Translations under genes and position numbers: made by a program
From: Allokutzneria sp. NRRL B-24872
GTDB lineage: Bacteria; Actinomycetota; Actinomycetes; Mycobacteriales; Pseudonocardiaceae
Length of the DNA: 64,000 nt
Assembly: GCF_002155965.1 (NCBI RefSeq)
Contig: NZ_MUMH01000015.1
Coordinates: 85,271-149,270 of the forward strand
Direction: 5' to 3'
Notes under the pieces: model-generated
What the model was told of the DNA's origin: nothing
What the model saw: only the letters and a program-made list of their open reading frames with translations
Database searches by the model: none
Shown: in pieces, positions 51,378 to 63,599 of the stretch
Position numbering within the stretch: the first letter of the stretch is position 1
Layout of the letters: each line of letters opens with the position of its first letter

Positions 51378-51480
51378 GCAATTGGGCATTTACACGAAAA
51401 CCGGCGCGTTCACAGTGCACATTTCCAAATGAGATTTCGCCTACCCTCGCAATGACGCCAGATCAGACGCGAGTGAGGGA

Positions 51481-51768
51481 GTGCACGTGGTGGACGGTAC
51501 AGGCATCTCGGTCGACTTCGACGGCCGGCTGCTCGTCGTGGAGCCCACCACCCCCGCCGCCAAGGAGGAGCTCGGCACCAGCAGGTTGTCGCTGTTCATC
51601 ACCGACATCTCCCGGCTCTCGCTGAAGGGAGCCGGGATGCTGCGCGGCGGGCGGCTCAGCCTCACCATGCACGACGGCAGCCGCCACCAGCTGGCCTTCA
51701 GCCGTGATCAGCAACCCCATTTCGCACACCTCTACAAGGAGCTCCGCGCCGCGAAGTCCACGCACTGA
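51481..51768 (+). CDS. DUF4429-like small protein
   Basis: A 95-residue soluble protein with a pattern of short beta strands (VDFDGRLLVVEP, RLSLFITDISRLSLKGAG, GRLSLTMHDGSRHQLAFS) like single DUF4429 units found in actinobacterial proteins. Function is unknown. The start could be any of the GTG codons at 51481, 51487 or 51490; the GAGGGAG at 51475-51481 favours one of the last two. It converges with the ATPase gene at 51785. Confidence 0.7.
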   Translation: MHVVDGTGISVDFDGRLLVVEPTTPAAKEELGTSRLSLFITDISRLSLKGAGMLRGGRLSLTMHDGSRHQLAFSRDQQPHFAHLYKELRAAKSTH

Positions 51769-51784
51769 GACAGCGGAACTCCGT

Positions 51785-53050
51785 TCACGGCAAATGCCAC
51801 AAAGCCGAAATCGGAAGCGACACCAAGCGGTCCCCGAAGCTGATAGCGCCGTGCTTTCCGGTGTGCAGGACGACCCCCATGGTGAACTCCGCGCCGAGCA
51901 GATCCCGCAACGCGGCCAGGCCTCGGAAATCGTCCGCGACGACCGTGTCCTTGGCCTTCGCCTCGACGCCGACGACCTGCCCGTTGTCCCGTTCCAGGAT
52001 CACGTCCACCTCCGCCCCACCGCTGACCCGCCAGTGGTGGAGGCGAACCGACGCCTCGCTCCACGTGGCCTGCTTCGCCAACTCGTTGACGATGAAGGTC
52101 TCCACCAGCGGTCCCCGCGCGGGCGCGACCGGTTTGGCCAAGGAGTCAGGTGAGACCCCGAGCAGCACGGCCGCGAGGCCGGTGTCGGTGAGGTGCAGCT
52201 TGGGGTGCTTCACCACGCGGGCGGTCAGATTCCTGGACCACACGGGGAGTCGGTGGATCAGGAACACCGCTTCGAGCAGTTCCAGGTAGCGGTTCACCGT
52301 GTTCCGGTGCAGCCCCATCCTGTTCGAGGTGTTGGCGGTGTTGTGCTCCTGGGCGGTGATGGAGGCGAGGTACACCAGCAGCGAGACGATGGCGCTCGGT
52401 TCGTTGACCCTCGCCATCTCCCTGATGTCGCGTTCCGCGATCGCCTGCGCGTAGGCGCGGAACCAGGCCCGTCGGGCGCGCGGGTCCCGCATCAGCGCGG
52501 GCTCCGGGAACCCTCCCCGGCAGATGCGGGCGAAGTACTCCTCACGATCCACGCCGGAGGGCCCCAGCTCGAGCAGGGAGTCCGGATCGTCGAAGACCGC
52601 GTCGATGAAGACGTCGGTGCGCCCTTCGAACTCCCCCTGGGAAAACGGCCACACGTCCACGACGGCGGCCCGTCCGGCGAGCGACTCCGACAGGCTCGGG
52701 GTGGCGAGGAACCGCGTCGAGCCCGCGAGAACGTAGCTGCCGGGCCTGCGCCCGATGTCGACCTCTGCCTTGATCGCGCGCACCAGCGGATCACCGGCGC
52801 GCTGGACCTCGTCGATCAGCCTCGGTTCCGCACCACCGGCGGCGAAGGCGATCGGATCGCTCAGGGCGGCTTGGAGCAACTGCTCGTCATCGAGGTTCAG
52901 CAGCGTCCCGCCCCTCGCCGCGTGCACGTGACGGAGCAGGGTGGTCTTCCCCGCCTGCCGGGGGCCGTTAAGGATGACGACCCGGAAGGAGGCGAGATAG
53001 GCGTCCACAAGAGAGCTGCACGAGCGCCCGAGATCCGATGCGAACACCAA
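51785..53050 (-). CDS. AAA ATPase with DUF4143 domain
   Basis: A 421-residue ATPase of the AAA_14/DUF4143 type. Walker A GPRQAGKTTLLRH (residues ~29-41), Walker B-like LIDEVQRAGD, and the SGSTRF-type sensor (LAGSTRFLATPSL). The C-terminal DUF4143 domain has a winged-helix part (NRMGLHRNTVNRYLELLEAV) and a nuclease-like HWRVSGGAEVDVILER...VGVEAKAKDT segment. Such proteins are widespread and mobile, and their role is unproven. It interrupts a normally conserved gene order and is preceded by four 23-bp-spaced TGTACATTT repeats. Confidence 0.88.
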   Translation of the reverse strand: MVFASDLGRSCSSLVDAYLASFRVVILNGPRQAGKTTLLRHVHAARGGTLLNLDDEQLLQAALSDPIAFAAGGAEPRLIDEVQRAGDPLVRAIKAEVDIGRRPGSYVLAGSTRFLATPSLSESLAGRAAVVDVWPFSQGEFEGRTDVFIDAVFDDPDSLLELGPSGVDREEYFARICRGGFPEPALMRDPRARRAWFRAYAQAIAERDIREMARVNEPSAIVSLLVYLASITAQEHNTANTSNRMGLHRNTVNRYLELLEAVFLIHRLPVWSRNLTARVVKHPKLHLTDTGLAAVLLGVSPDSLAKPVAPARGPLVETFIVNELAKQATWSEASVRLHHWRVSGGAEVDVILERDNGQVVGVEAKAKDTVVADDFRGLAALRDLLGAEFTMGVVLHTGKHGAISFGDRLVSLPISALWHLP

Positions 53051-53065
53051 GCCTCCTACCAGCTA

Positions 53066-53088
53066 AGACATGACCAACCCCAGCATGT
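53066..53088. promoter_or_regulatory. Dyad GACATG-N11-CATGTC before the ATPase gene
   Basis: GACATG (53066-53071) and CATGTC (53083-53088) form an inverted repeat 16 bases upstream of the ATPase start, directly followed by the 23-bp repeat array. It may be part of the same control region. Confidence 0.4.
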
Positions 53089-53090
53089 CA

Positions 53091-53182
53091 GTGTACGTCT
53101 GACAGCACCTTCACTGTACATTTTCCAAACAGCCGAGTGTACATTTCACAGACTCCCGAGTGTACATTTTGCTGATCTTGAA
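53091..53182. repeat. Four direct repeats TGTACATTT at exact 23-bp spacing
   Basis: TGTAC begins at 53091, 53114, 53137 and 53160, exactly 23 bases apart each time. Units 2-4 share TGTACATTT, and unit 1 reads TGTACGTCT; units 3 and 4 are each preceded by CGAG. The rest of each unit is not conserved. The array lies 41-132 bases upstream of the minus-strand ATPase start, so it is probably an iteron-like operator in its promoter. Confidence 0.8.
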
Positions 53183-53240
53183 AGCCGCTCCGCACGGCGG
53201 CGGCGAGCGCAACGGGACATGCTGGGCCCAAACACGAGAA

Positions 53241-53268
53241 GAGCGCGACCCGGGATCGGGTCGCGCTC
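53241..53268 (-). terminator. Terminator of the atpC-DUF2550 transcript
   Basis: GAGCGCGACCC pairs perfectly with GGGTCGCGCTC around a 6-base loop, 21 bases beyond the DUF2550 stop on the minus strand. Confidence 0.75.
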
Positions 53269-53289
53269 AGCGGAGCAGCAGCGGGGGCG

Positions 53290-53718
53290 TCAGGAGGCCC
53301 AGGGTACAGAACGTCCTGGCGGAGTGGACTCCAGCCAGGACAGGAAACCGGTCAGCGCGCCGGGCGGCATGGCGAGCTCGAAGTCGCCGGAAGCGCTCTG
53401 ACAGCACAGGACCGTCGAGCCGGAGGGGACCATGTAGGTCTCCGGGCCGGTCGGCTCGCGCCGGGAGTCGATCTCCAGGTCGACGCGGTTGAAGACCTGG
53501 TCCGGGCCCGAGCGCAGGCCGAGGGCGCGGAACCAGGTGAACTCGTCGCCCCGGTAGCGGCCGACACCGATGTGCCAGCGGCCGCCCTTGTCGGTTCCGT
53601 AGCGCACGGCCACGTCGATGCCGCCCTGGCGGAGCAGGCGCAACCTGCGCCACACCACCAGGACGACCGCCGCGGCGGCCAGCAGCAGGACCAGTAGAAG
53701 GATCTCGACGATGCCCAT
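53290..53718 (-). CDS. DUF2550 family membrane protein
   Basis: A 142-residue protein with one N-terminal transmembrane segment (LLLVLLLAAAAVVLVVWRRL) and a cytoplasmic PH-like domain with the family segments WHIGVGRYRGDEFTWFRALGL and LCCQSASGDFELAMPPGALTGFLSWLES. It is nearly always encoded directly after atpC in actinobacteria, as here (28 bases). Function is unknown. Confidence 0.9.
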   Translation of the reverse strand: MGIVEILLLVLLLAAAAVVLVVWRRLRLLRQGGIDVAVRYGTDKGGRWHIGVGRYRGDEFTWFRALGLRSGPDQVFNRVDLEIDSRREPTGPETYMVPSGSTVLCCQSASGDFELAMPPGALTGFLSWLESTPPGRSVPWAS

Positions 53719-53746
53719 GGCCCGGCCCTACTCGCTCAGCCGCGCG

Positions 53747-54112
53747 TCAGGCCGACTGTCCCGCGGCCTTCAGGCGGGCAGCTGCTCGCGCACGGGCATC
53801 GGTGTCCTCCGCGTCGACGCGGGCACGCGCGCGCTCCACGTCGATCTCGTGGGAGAGCTCGGCACCCTCGGCGAGGACGCTGACCCCGTCACCGGTCACG
53901 GACAGGAAGCCACCGTGCACCGCGGCTGTCACGACATCGCCGTCGGTCGTGGTGATCCGCACGACGCCACCCTCGGTCAACTGGCCAAGCATGGGCTCGT
54001 GACCGGGCAGGATGCCGATCTCGCCCTCGGTCGTCTGGGCCACCACCATGGTGCCGGTACCGGACCACAGGCGGCGCTCAACGGCGACCAGCTGGACGGA
54101 CATCTCAGCCAC
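53747..54112 (-). CDS. atpC: ATP synthase epsilon subunit
   Basis: A 121-residue F1 epsilon subunit. The N-terminal beta barrel ([37 protein letters not shown]) is intact, and the C-terminal helical region is short and Arg/Ala-rich. The GTG at 54112 has AAGGAG six bases upstream. Oddly, it is not next to atpD: an ECF sigma operon on the other strand and a strong terminator lie in between, so atpC must have its own promoter, probably within 54113-54300. Confidence 0.93.
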   Translation of the reverse strand: MAEMSVQLVAVERRLWSGTGTMVVAQTTEGEIGILPGHEPMLGQLTEGGVVRITTTDGDVVTAAVHGGFLSVTGDGVSVLAEGAELSHEIDVERARARVDAEDTDARARAAARLKAAGQSA

Positions 54113-54225
54113 TGGCATCTCCTTCACACGCTCGTCCTGGTCAGTCTAGACGGTCGCCCGGCAACCATTTCCACCCGACCGGTGTGACCACAGGTGACCA
54201 CCTGACGAACCAACCCGAGGGTTGT

Positions 54226-54741
54226 ATGACAAGCACCGAAGAGTCGTTCGCCGACTTCGTCCGAGAGCGATCATCCGTGCTCCTGAGGACCTCCTACCTG
54301 CTCTGCGCAGGTGACCGGGGTGCGGCGGAGGACCTGCTCCAAGACGTGCTGGAGCGGATGTTCTGCCGGTGGCGGCGGATCTCCGGCCCGCCGGAGCCCT
54401 ACGCGCGCAAGGCACTGGCAAATGCCGCAGCCAACCGGTGGCGATCACGGTCACGAAGAGTGACCGAAGCCCCCTTGGACGATGTTCTCGGGCCGAGTGA
54501 GCCTGGTCACGAGGACGGCGTCATCGCGCGGGCCGAACTGGTGCGCGCCCTGGCCGCCCTTCCGCCGAAGATGCGCACGGTGATCGTGCTGCGCTACTTC
54601 GAGGACTTCACCGAGGAGCAGGCCGCGCAGGCGCTGGGCTGCGGCAAGGGCACGGTGAAGAGCCAGACCTCCCGAGGGCTCGCGCGACTGCGCGACCTGA
54701 TCTCCCCTGACGCCTCCGATCTCCTCGAGGAGCGGCGATGA
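54226..54741 (+). CDS. ECF sigma factor, SigE-family (SigE70-type)
   Basis: A 171-residue sigma factor. Region 2 spans residues ~10-75 (RTSYLLCAGDRGAAEDLLQDVLERMFCRW, recognised in parts) and region 4 residues ~105-165 with the HTH EEQAAQALGCGKGTVKSQTSRG. The style matches the actinobacterial SigE-family group. Its leader holds two direct TGACCACAGG/TGACCACCTG repeats at 54186-54204. The start codon of the following gene overlaps its stop (ATGA), the usual sigma/anti-sigma pairing. The operon is inserted between atpD and atpC. Confidence 0.9.
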   Translation: MTSTEESFADFVRERSSVLLRTSYLLCAGDRGAAEDLLQDVLERMFCRWRRISGPPEPYARKALANAAANRWRSRSRRVTEAPLDDVLGPSEPGHEDGVIARAELVRALAALPPKMRTVIVLRYFEDFTEEQAAQALGCGKGTVKSQTSRGLARLRDLISPDASDLLEERR

Positions 54742-56132
54742 CCTCCGAGAACGAACTGCTCGAACGCTCACTGCGGCACGCGGTGACCGATGTCGACGCG
54801 CCACCGGGCTTCACCGACCGCGTGCTCGTCGGCGGGCGCCGCAGGCGGTTCCGCCGCCGCGCGGGCATGGCCACCGCTGCCGCCGCCGTCACCGTCCTGG
54901 TCGGCGGGCTCGCGGCGAGCACCCCCACGTGGTTGGCCGGACCTGACTCCACGACCCCAGCCGACTCGCGCATGAGCGAGCCGACCAGGGGCGATCTCGC
55001 CAAGGACGCGGCCTTCCTGGACAAGGTGCTCGACCGGTGGCGGTCCGAAGCGCTGGCCACGCTCAGCAGAGCGGGCGACAGGGGCGAGGACTGCTGGGCG
55101 TTCACCAAGCCCGCCCACGTGTACTGGGCCGGCACCACCCCGGCCGGGCCGGCGGCGCTGGTGATCCAGCCGAGCGTGACCACACCGGAGACCTGCCCGA
55201 TGATCGTGCAGGGGTCGCCGACGTGGCTCGGTCTCGTCGCCAACGGCCGGGAGGACGGTGCGACGCACGTCCTCAAGATGGTGGCCGGGGGTGCCAGCTC
55301 CACCAGCCCCGAGGTCTTCGCGTTCGGTCCAGGGGCCGCGACCCTGATCGCCACCGAGGCCAGCGGCGCCAAGGTCGTGTCGCCCCGGGTCGAGGTCGGC
55401 CCAGACGGGAAGAAGTCGCGCAGGGTCCAGCCGCTGGAGTTCCGCGACGGTGTCGCGGTGCACCAGATGGAGGCAGGCACCTACGTGGAGCGCGAGTTCG
55501 CGGTCTCCTCCGAGGTACCGGACGAGCAGGGGCGCACGACGAAGCGCTCGCTGTGGATCACCGACGCCACCCACGACCACTTCACCCGCCGGCCGCAGCT
55601 GGACTGGCCGCACCTGCGCGGCGACCTCGGCGGGAGCGCGCTCGACGATCCGGGGCGCCGCAGGCTGATCTGGAACGCCCTGCAGCAGTCGGGAATGACC
55701 GATCCGTTCAGCCCGAACATCGACGGGGGCGACAGCGGCGGGAACTGGATGATCTTCGCGGCGCTGCCGGACGGGCGGACCGTCGCGGTCACCGAGCGCT
55801 TCGGCGACTCGGCATCGCGCCTGTACGCGATCTTGCTCCCCGGTTCCCGGGAGGCGCAGGAGAAGCTCGTGCGCGGGGAGAAGGTGCCGCACACGGTCGT
55901 CTACGGCGGCAAGAACGACGTGCGGGCCGGGTACGTGAAGCTGCGCCTGCCAGATCAGCAGGGCTGGATCGTCGCCAGCTACCGGGCCTCCCTGAAGTAC
56001 CGGATCGGTGAGCAGGACTGGGTCAGCGTCCAGGGCGACGCCGCGCTGCTGCCCGCCTCGGCGACCCACGTCGAGATCACCAAGCCGGGCGCCGGTGGCC
56101 AGAACGACGTCATGACGATCCCGCTGACCTGA
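54738..56132 (+). CDS. Membrane-anchored protein, putative anti-sigma partner
   Basis: A 464-residue protein: a ~50-residue cytoplasmic N-terminus (LLERSLRHAVTDVDAPPGFTDRVL, then an Arg cluster GGRRRRFRRRAG), one transmembrane segment (MATAAAAVTVLVGGLAAS), and a large extracytoplasmic domain of ~390 residues without a recognised family. Topology and position suggest control of the sigma factor by sequestration, with the outer domain as sensor, but no zinc anti-sigma HxxxCxxC motif is seen. It is translationally coupled to the sigma gene. Confidence 0.78.
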   Translation: MTSENELLERSLRHAVTDVDAPPGFTDRVLVGGRRRRFRRRAGMATAAAAVTVLVGGLAASTPTWLAGPDSTTPADSRMSEPTRGDLAKDAAFLDKVLDRWRSEALATLSRAGDRGEDCWAFTKPAHVYWAGTTPAGPAALVIQPSVTTPETCPMIVQGSPTWLGLVANGREDGATHVLKMVAGGASSTSPEVFAFGPGAATLIATEASGAKVVSPRVEVGPDGKKSRRVQPLEFRDGVAVHQMEAGTYVEREFAVSSEVPDEQGRTTKRSLWITDATHDHFTRRPQLDWPHLRGDLGGSALDDPGRRRLIWNALQQSGMTDPFSPNIDGGDSGGNWMIFAALPDGRTVAVTERFGDSASRLYAILLPGSREAQEKLVRGEKVPHTVVYGGKNDVRAGYVKLRLPDQQGWIVASYRASLKYRIGEQDWVSVQGDAALLPASATHVEITKPGAGGQNDVMTIPLT

Positions 56133-56147
56133 CACCCGCACGAACGG

Positions 56148-56184
56148 AAAGGGCCGGGCTCCCCAACGGGAAGCCCGGCCCTTT
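56148..56184. terminator. Bidirectional terminator between the sigma operon and atpD
   Basis: AAAGGGCCGGGCT pairs perfectly with AGCCCGGCCCTTT around an 11-base loop. On the minus strand the stem ends with AAAGGG...CCCTTT, giving a modest T-tract. It lies 16 bases after the plus-strand stop and 16 bases after the minus-strand atpD stop. Confidence 0.85.
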
Positions 56185-56200
56185 CGGCGTTGTCAGAAGC

Positions 56201-58535
<2,335 letters not shown>

Positions 58536-58546
58536 GCGTCACCACG

Positions 58547-60193
58547 TCACTTCTTGGCCGGAGCCGGACGGTTCACCTTGACGGACTCCTGGCCGAGCTT
58601 GGAGTCGTCGATCGCGTCCGCGGCCGGGTCGTTGACGACCTGGGTCCCGTCGGAGGCGGTGAACTGCTTCTTGAAGGTCTCGATCAGCTCGCCGACCCGG
58701 TCGGAGTTCTCGTCCGAGAGGTCCTTGGTGTCGCGGATCTCGGCGAGCACGCCCTCGTGGTTGCGGCGCACCCAGTCCAGCAGCTCGGACTCGAAGCGGC
58801 GGACGTCGGCGACCGGCACCGAGTCGAGGTGGCCGCGGGTACCGGCGTAGATCGAGACGACCTGCTCCTCGACCGGGAACGGCGCGTACTGGGACTGCTT
58901 GAGCAGCTCGACCAGGCGCGCACCGCGCTCCAGCTGCGCCTTGGACGCCGCGTCCAGGTCCGAGGCCAGGGCCGAGAAGGCCTCCAGCTCGCGGTACTGG
59001 GACAGGTCGAGCCGCAGCGAGCCCGCGACCTTGCGCATGGCCTTGACCTGCGCGGAGCCACCGACTCGGGAGACCGAGATACCGACGTTGACCGCCGGGC
59101 GGACACCCTGGTTGAACAGGTCCGACTCCAGGAAGCACTGGCCGTCGGTGATGGAGATGACGTTGGTCGGGATGTAGGCCGACACGTCGTTGGCCTTGGT
59201 CTCGATGACCGGGAGACCCGTCATCGAGCCCGCGCCCAGCTCCTTGGACAGCTTCGCGCAGCGCTCCAGCAGGCGGGAGTGCAAGTAGAAGACGTCGCCC
59301 GGGTAGGCCTCGCGGCCCGGCGGACGGCGCAGCAGCAGCGAGATCGCGCGGTAGGCCTCGGCCTGCTTCGTCAGGTCGTCGAAGACGATCAGGACGTGCT
59401 TGCCCTGGTACATCCAGTGCTGGCCGATGGCCGAGCCGGTGTAGGGGGCCAGCCACTTGAAGCCCGCGGAGTCGGAGGCGGGGGCGGCGATGATGGTGGT
59501 GTACTCCATCGCACCGCGGTCCTCCAGCGCCTTCTTCACCGCGGCGATGGTGGAGCCCTTCTGGCCGACCGCGACGTAGATGCACCGAACCTGCTGGTTC
59601 GGGTCGCCGGTCTCCCAGTTGGCCTTCTGGTTCAGGATGGTGTCCACGCAGACGGCGGTCTTGCCGGTCTTGCGGTCACCGATGATCAGCTGGCGCTGGC
59701 CGCGGCCGATCGGGGTCTGCGAGTCGATCGCCTTGATGCCGGTCTGCAGCGGCTCCTTGACGGACTGCCGCTCGACGACGGTCGCGGCCTGCAGCTCCAG
59801 GGCGCGGCGGTCGTCGGCGACGATCTCGCCGAGGCCGTCCACCGGGTGCCCGAGCGGGTTGACCACGCGGCCGAGGTAGGCGTCGCCCACCGGGACGGAC
59901 AGCACCTGTCCGGTCCGCTTGACCTCCTGGCCCTCTTCGATGGACTCGTAGTTGCCGAGGATGGCAACACCGATCTCACGCACGTCAAGGCTCAGCGCGA
60001 CGCCCAGGACGCCGCCGGGGAACTCCAGCAGCTCGTTGGCCATCGCCGAGGGCAGGCCCTCGACATAGGCGATGCCGTCACCGGTCACGGTGACGGTTCC
60101 GACCTCTTCCCGGTTGACCTCCGGGGAGTAGCTGGAGACGTAGTTCTCGATCGCACTGCGGATCTCGTCCGACGAGATCGTCAGCTCCGCCAT
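58547..60193 (-). CDS. atpA: ATP synthase alpha subunit
   Basis: A 548-residue F1 alpha subunit. Walker [16 protein letters not shown], the Arg-finger region [21 protein letters not shown], and [20 protein letters not shown]. It carries a C-terminal extension after the fold (ending VNRPAPAKK), a feature also known in mycobacteria, where the extension affects ATP hydrolysis. ATG 60193 has AGGAAC upstream. Confidence 0.97.
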   Translation of the reverse strand: MAELTISSDEIRSAIENYVSSYSPEVNREEVGTVTVTGDGIAYVEGLPSAMANELLEFPGGVLGVALSLDVREIGVAILGNYESIEEGQEVKRTGQVLSVPVGDAYLGRVVNPLGHPVDGLGEIVADDRRALELQAATVVERQSVKEPLQTGIKAIDSQTPIGRGQRQLIIGDRKTGKTAVCVDTILNQKANWETGDPNQQVRCIYVAVGQKGSTIAAVKKALEDRGAMEYTTIIAAPASDSAGFKWLAPYTGSAIGQHWMYQGKHVLIVFDDLTKQAEAYRAISLLLRRPPGREAYPGDVFYLHSRLLERCAKLSKELGAGSMTGLPVIETKANDVSAYIPTNVISITDGQCFLESDLFNQGVRPAVNVGISVSRVGGSAQVKAMRKVAGSLRLDLSQYRELEAFSALASDLDAASKAQLERGARLVELLKQSQYAPFPVEEQVVSIYAGTRGHLDSVPVADVRRFESELLDWVRRNHEGVLAEIRDTKDLSDENSDRVGELIETFKKQFTASDGTQVVNDPAADAIDDSKLGQESVKVNRPAPAKK

Positions 60194-60290
60194 GTCGTTC
60201 CTGCTCTCGGTTCGTTCTCGACCAGTGTGGTCGTCGTTGAGGGGGCCCGCACCCGTCCGGCGTGGACGGGTACTGCCGTGGGCGTCGTTG

Positions 60291-61130
60291 TTAACCAGCG
60301 AGCTCGCGGCGGAGGGCCTCCAAGCGGCCAGCCGCACTTCCGTCGATGACCTCGTCGCCGACGCGGATCACCAGACCGCCTCGCAGCGCCGCGTCGACCT
60401 CGATGTGCAGGGCGATCGGCCGCGAGTAGACACGCGTCAGCAGGGCGGACAACCGCTCCTGCTGCGCCTCGCTGAGCGGGATGACCGATCGCACGTGCGC
60501 GACCGAGCGTTCCCTGCGCTTGGCCGCGAGTCCGGCCAGCTGTTCCAGCCCCGCCACCACCCCGAGTCCACGGGGTTCCGCGACGAGCTGCTCCGCGAGG
60601 GTCTGGGTGACCGGCTCCACCTTGCCCGCGGTGAGCGAGCGCAGCAGCTCGACCTTGCCCGCGGACTCGCGGGCCGGGTCGGAGAGCAGCCGGTCGAGGT
60701 CGGGCTGGGCGGCGACGATCCGGCCGAGCCGGAACAGCTCGTCCTCCACCGCGTCCAGCCTGCCGTCCTGCTCGGCGCGCACCAGCGAGACGGTGCGGGT
60801 GAGCAGCTCGATGCCGTCGACCAGCTCCCGGGGGCTGGACCACCTCGCGGTGACCACGGTGGCGAGCAGGTCGATCGCCCGCTCGCTCACCTTGCCCGCC
60901 AGCAGGCCGCGCACCAGCGCCTCGCGCCCCGAGGGGTCGCTCGACGCGTCGGCGATGGCCCGGCGAAGGCCGATCTCCTTGTTCAGCAGGGAGGTGACGG
61001 CGAACAGCTCGTCGGCGAGCGTGCCGAGGCCGTCACCGTCCACCCCGCTGGTGATCTCCTGCAACCGCGCCTGCGCGCTCGCGAGCGCCTCGCGGCTGGC
61101 GGCGTGCATCGCACTCATTTCGCCGCTCAC
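60291..61130 (-). CDS. atpH: ATP synthase delta subunit
   Basis: A 279-residue delta (OSCP) subunit linking the peripheral stalk to F1. It is larger than the ~180-residue enterobacterial form, as usual in actinobacteria. The C-terminal [21 protein letters not shown] and [23 protein letters not shown] segments are diagnostic. Unlike mycobacteria, atpF and atpH are separate here. GTG start in a GTGA overlap with atpF; ATG codons shortly downstream are alternatives. Confidence 0.94.
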   Translation of the reverse strand: MSGEMSAMHAASREALASAQARLQEITSGVDGDGLGTLADELFAVTSLLNKEIGLRRAIADASSDPSGREALVRGLLAGKVSERAIDLLATVVTARWSSPRELVDGIELLTRTVSLVRAEQDGRLDAVEDELFRLGRIVAAQPDLDRLLSDPARESAGKVELLRSLTAGKVEPVTQTLAEQLVAEPRGLGVVAGLEQLAGLAAKRRERSVAHVRSVIPLSEAQQERLSALLTRVYSRPIALHIEVDAALRGGLVIRVGDEVIDGSAAGRLEALRRELAG

Positions 61131-61669
61131 TTACCAGCCGGCGCCGAGACGGCGTCCAGCTCGTCGAGGAAGCGGTCCACCGTGCCACGCCTGCGGGACT
61201 CGTCCTCCAGGGACTCCCCGACGACGCGACCGGCCAGGTCCACCGCCATGCGTCCCAGGTCCCCGCGCAGTTCCGCGACGATCTGGGCGCGCTGGGCGGC
61301 GAGCTGGTTCGTGCCCTGCGCGATGATGCGAGCGGCCTCGGCCTGGGCCTTGGCGTAGAGCTCTTCCTTGATCTTCTCCGCCTCGGCCCGAGCGTCGTCC
61401 CGGATCCGGGCGGCCTCGGCACGGGCGTCGGCCAGCTGGGCCTGGTACTCAGCCAGGGCCTGCTGCGCCTGCGCCTGGGCCTGCTCCGCCTTGGCGATGC
61501 CGCCCTCGATCTTCTCGGTGCGATCGGCCAGCACCTTCTGGAAGGTCGGAAGCACCTTCTTCCAGAAGACGAAGCCGATGATCGCCAAGCAGACCGCGGA
61601 CCAAACGATGTCGTACACCGCGGGAATCAGGGGATTCTGCGCGGCGGCGGCTAGCACTGTGGTCGTCAC
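61127..61669 (-). CDS. atpF: ATP synthase b subunit
   Basis: A 180-residue peripheral-stalk subunit: one N-terminal transmembrane helix ([19 protein letters not shown]) and a long Ala/Glu/Arg-rich coiled coil. GTG start 34 bases after the atpE stop. Overlaps atpH by four bases. Confidence 0.95.
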   Translation of the reverse strand: MTTTVLAAAAQNPLIPAVYDIVWSAVCLAIIGFVFWKKVLPTFQKVLADRTEKIEGGIAKAEQAQAQAQQALAEYQAQLADARAEAARIRDDARAEAEKIKEELYAKAQAEAARIIAQGTNQLAAQRAQIVAELRGDLGRMAVDLAGRVVGESLEDESRRRGTVDRFLDELDAVSAPAGK

Positions 61670-61703
61670 GGTGTCACCGAATCCTTAGTTGGAATGGGCC
61701 GGA

Positions 61704-63046
<1,343 letters not shown>

Positions 63047-63094
63047 CCCAGCAGCACCTTACCAACCGTTTGGACAGAGCTTGTGAACCGGGGG

Positions 63095-63556
63095 TCAATC
63101 TTCAATCTGCTGGCCAGACGGGGTGCGGGGGGCCGGCTCGACGTACGGGGCCTTGGACTTGATCACAGCGAGTGACTCTGTGACGAGCACTACCACGATC
63201 GAGAGCGCGGTCACGATGAAGAGTGTCGGTTTTGAGTAGAAATCCAGCGGCCTGAGGGCCAGCAGGACCACGAAGACCGCGACCATCTTCACCAACCAGG
63301 AGCCCATGACCGCCCCCAAAGTGGCAGCGGGGCTCGCCTTCATCGTGGCCAGCACGGCGCCGGTGGTGATGAGCAGGAAGACCCCGGCGATGCCCGCGCC
63401 GATGACCGCGCCCCAGAGGCCGGGGGTCCCGGCGACCGGCCAGGCCACCGCGACGGCGACCACGACGAGGGCGCCGAGCATCGCGGCGGACTGGACGAGT
63501 GCCCTGCGCAGGACCTCGCTCGGGTTGGCGACGACCGTCTGCTTCAGCGGGTTCAC
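63095..63556 (-). CDS. ATP synthase I-like membrane protein
   Basis: A 153-residue protein with four transmembrane segments (ALVVVAVAVAWPVAG; LWGAVIGAGIAGVFLLITTGA; LVKMVAVFVVLLALRPL; TLFIVTALSIVVVLVTESLAV). It sits in the place of actinobacterial AtpI between wecA and atpB, so it is probably the start of the atp operon. The C-terminus is a short acidic/proline tail. Confidence 0.82.
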   Translation of the reverse strand: MNPLKQTVVANPSEVLRRALVQSAAMLGALVVVAVAVAWPVAGTPGLWGAVIGAGIAGVFLLITTGAVLATMKASPAATLGAVMGSWLVKMVAVFVVLLALRPLDFYSKPTLFIVTALSIVVVLVTESLAVIKSKAPYVEPAPRTPSGQQIED

Positions 63557-63599
63557 GTCCGAATTGTCCCTGACGTGCCCCGACGATCACCGAAGGGGG

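Noticed and set aside
53091..53182. CRISPR-like array
   Set aside because: Only about nine bases repeat, the period is 23 bases, and there are no spacers of normal size or cas genes. It is better read as iteron-like operator sites.
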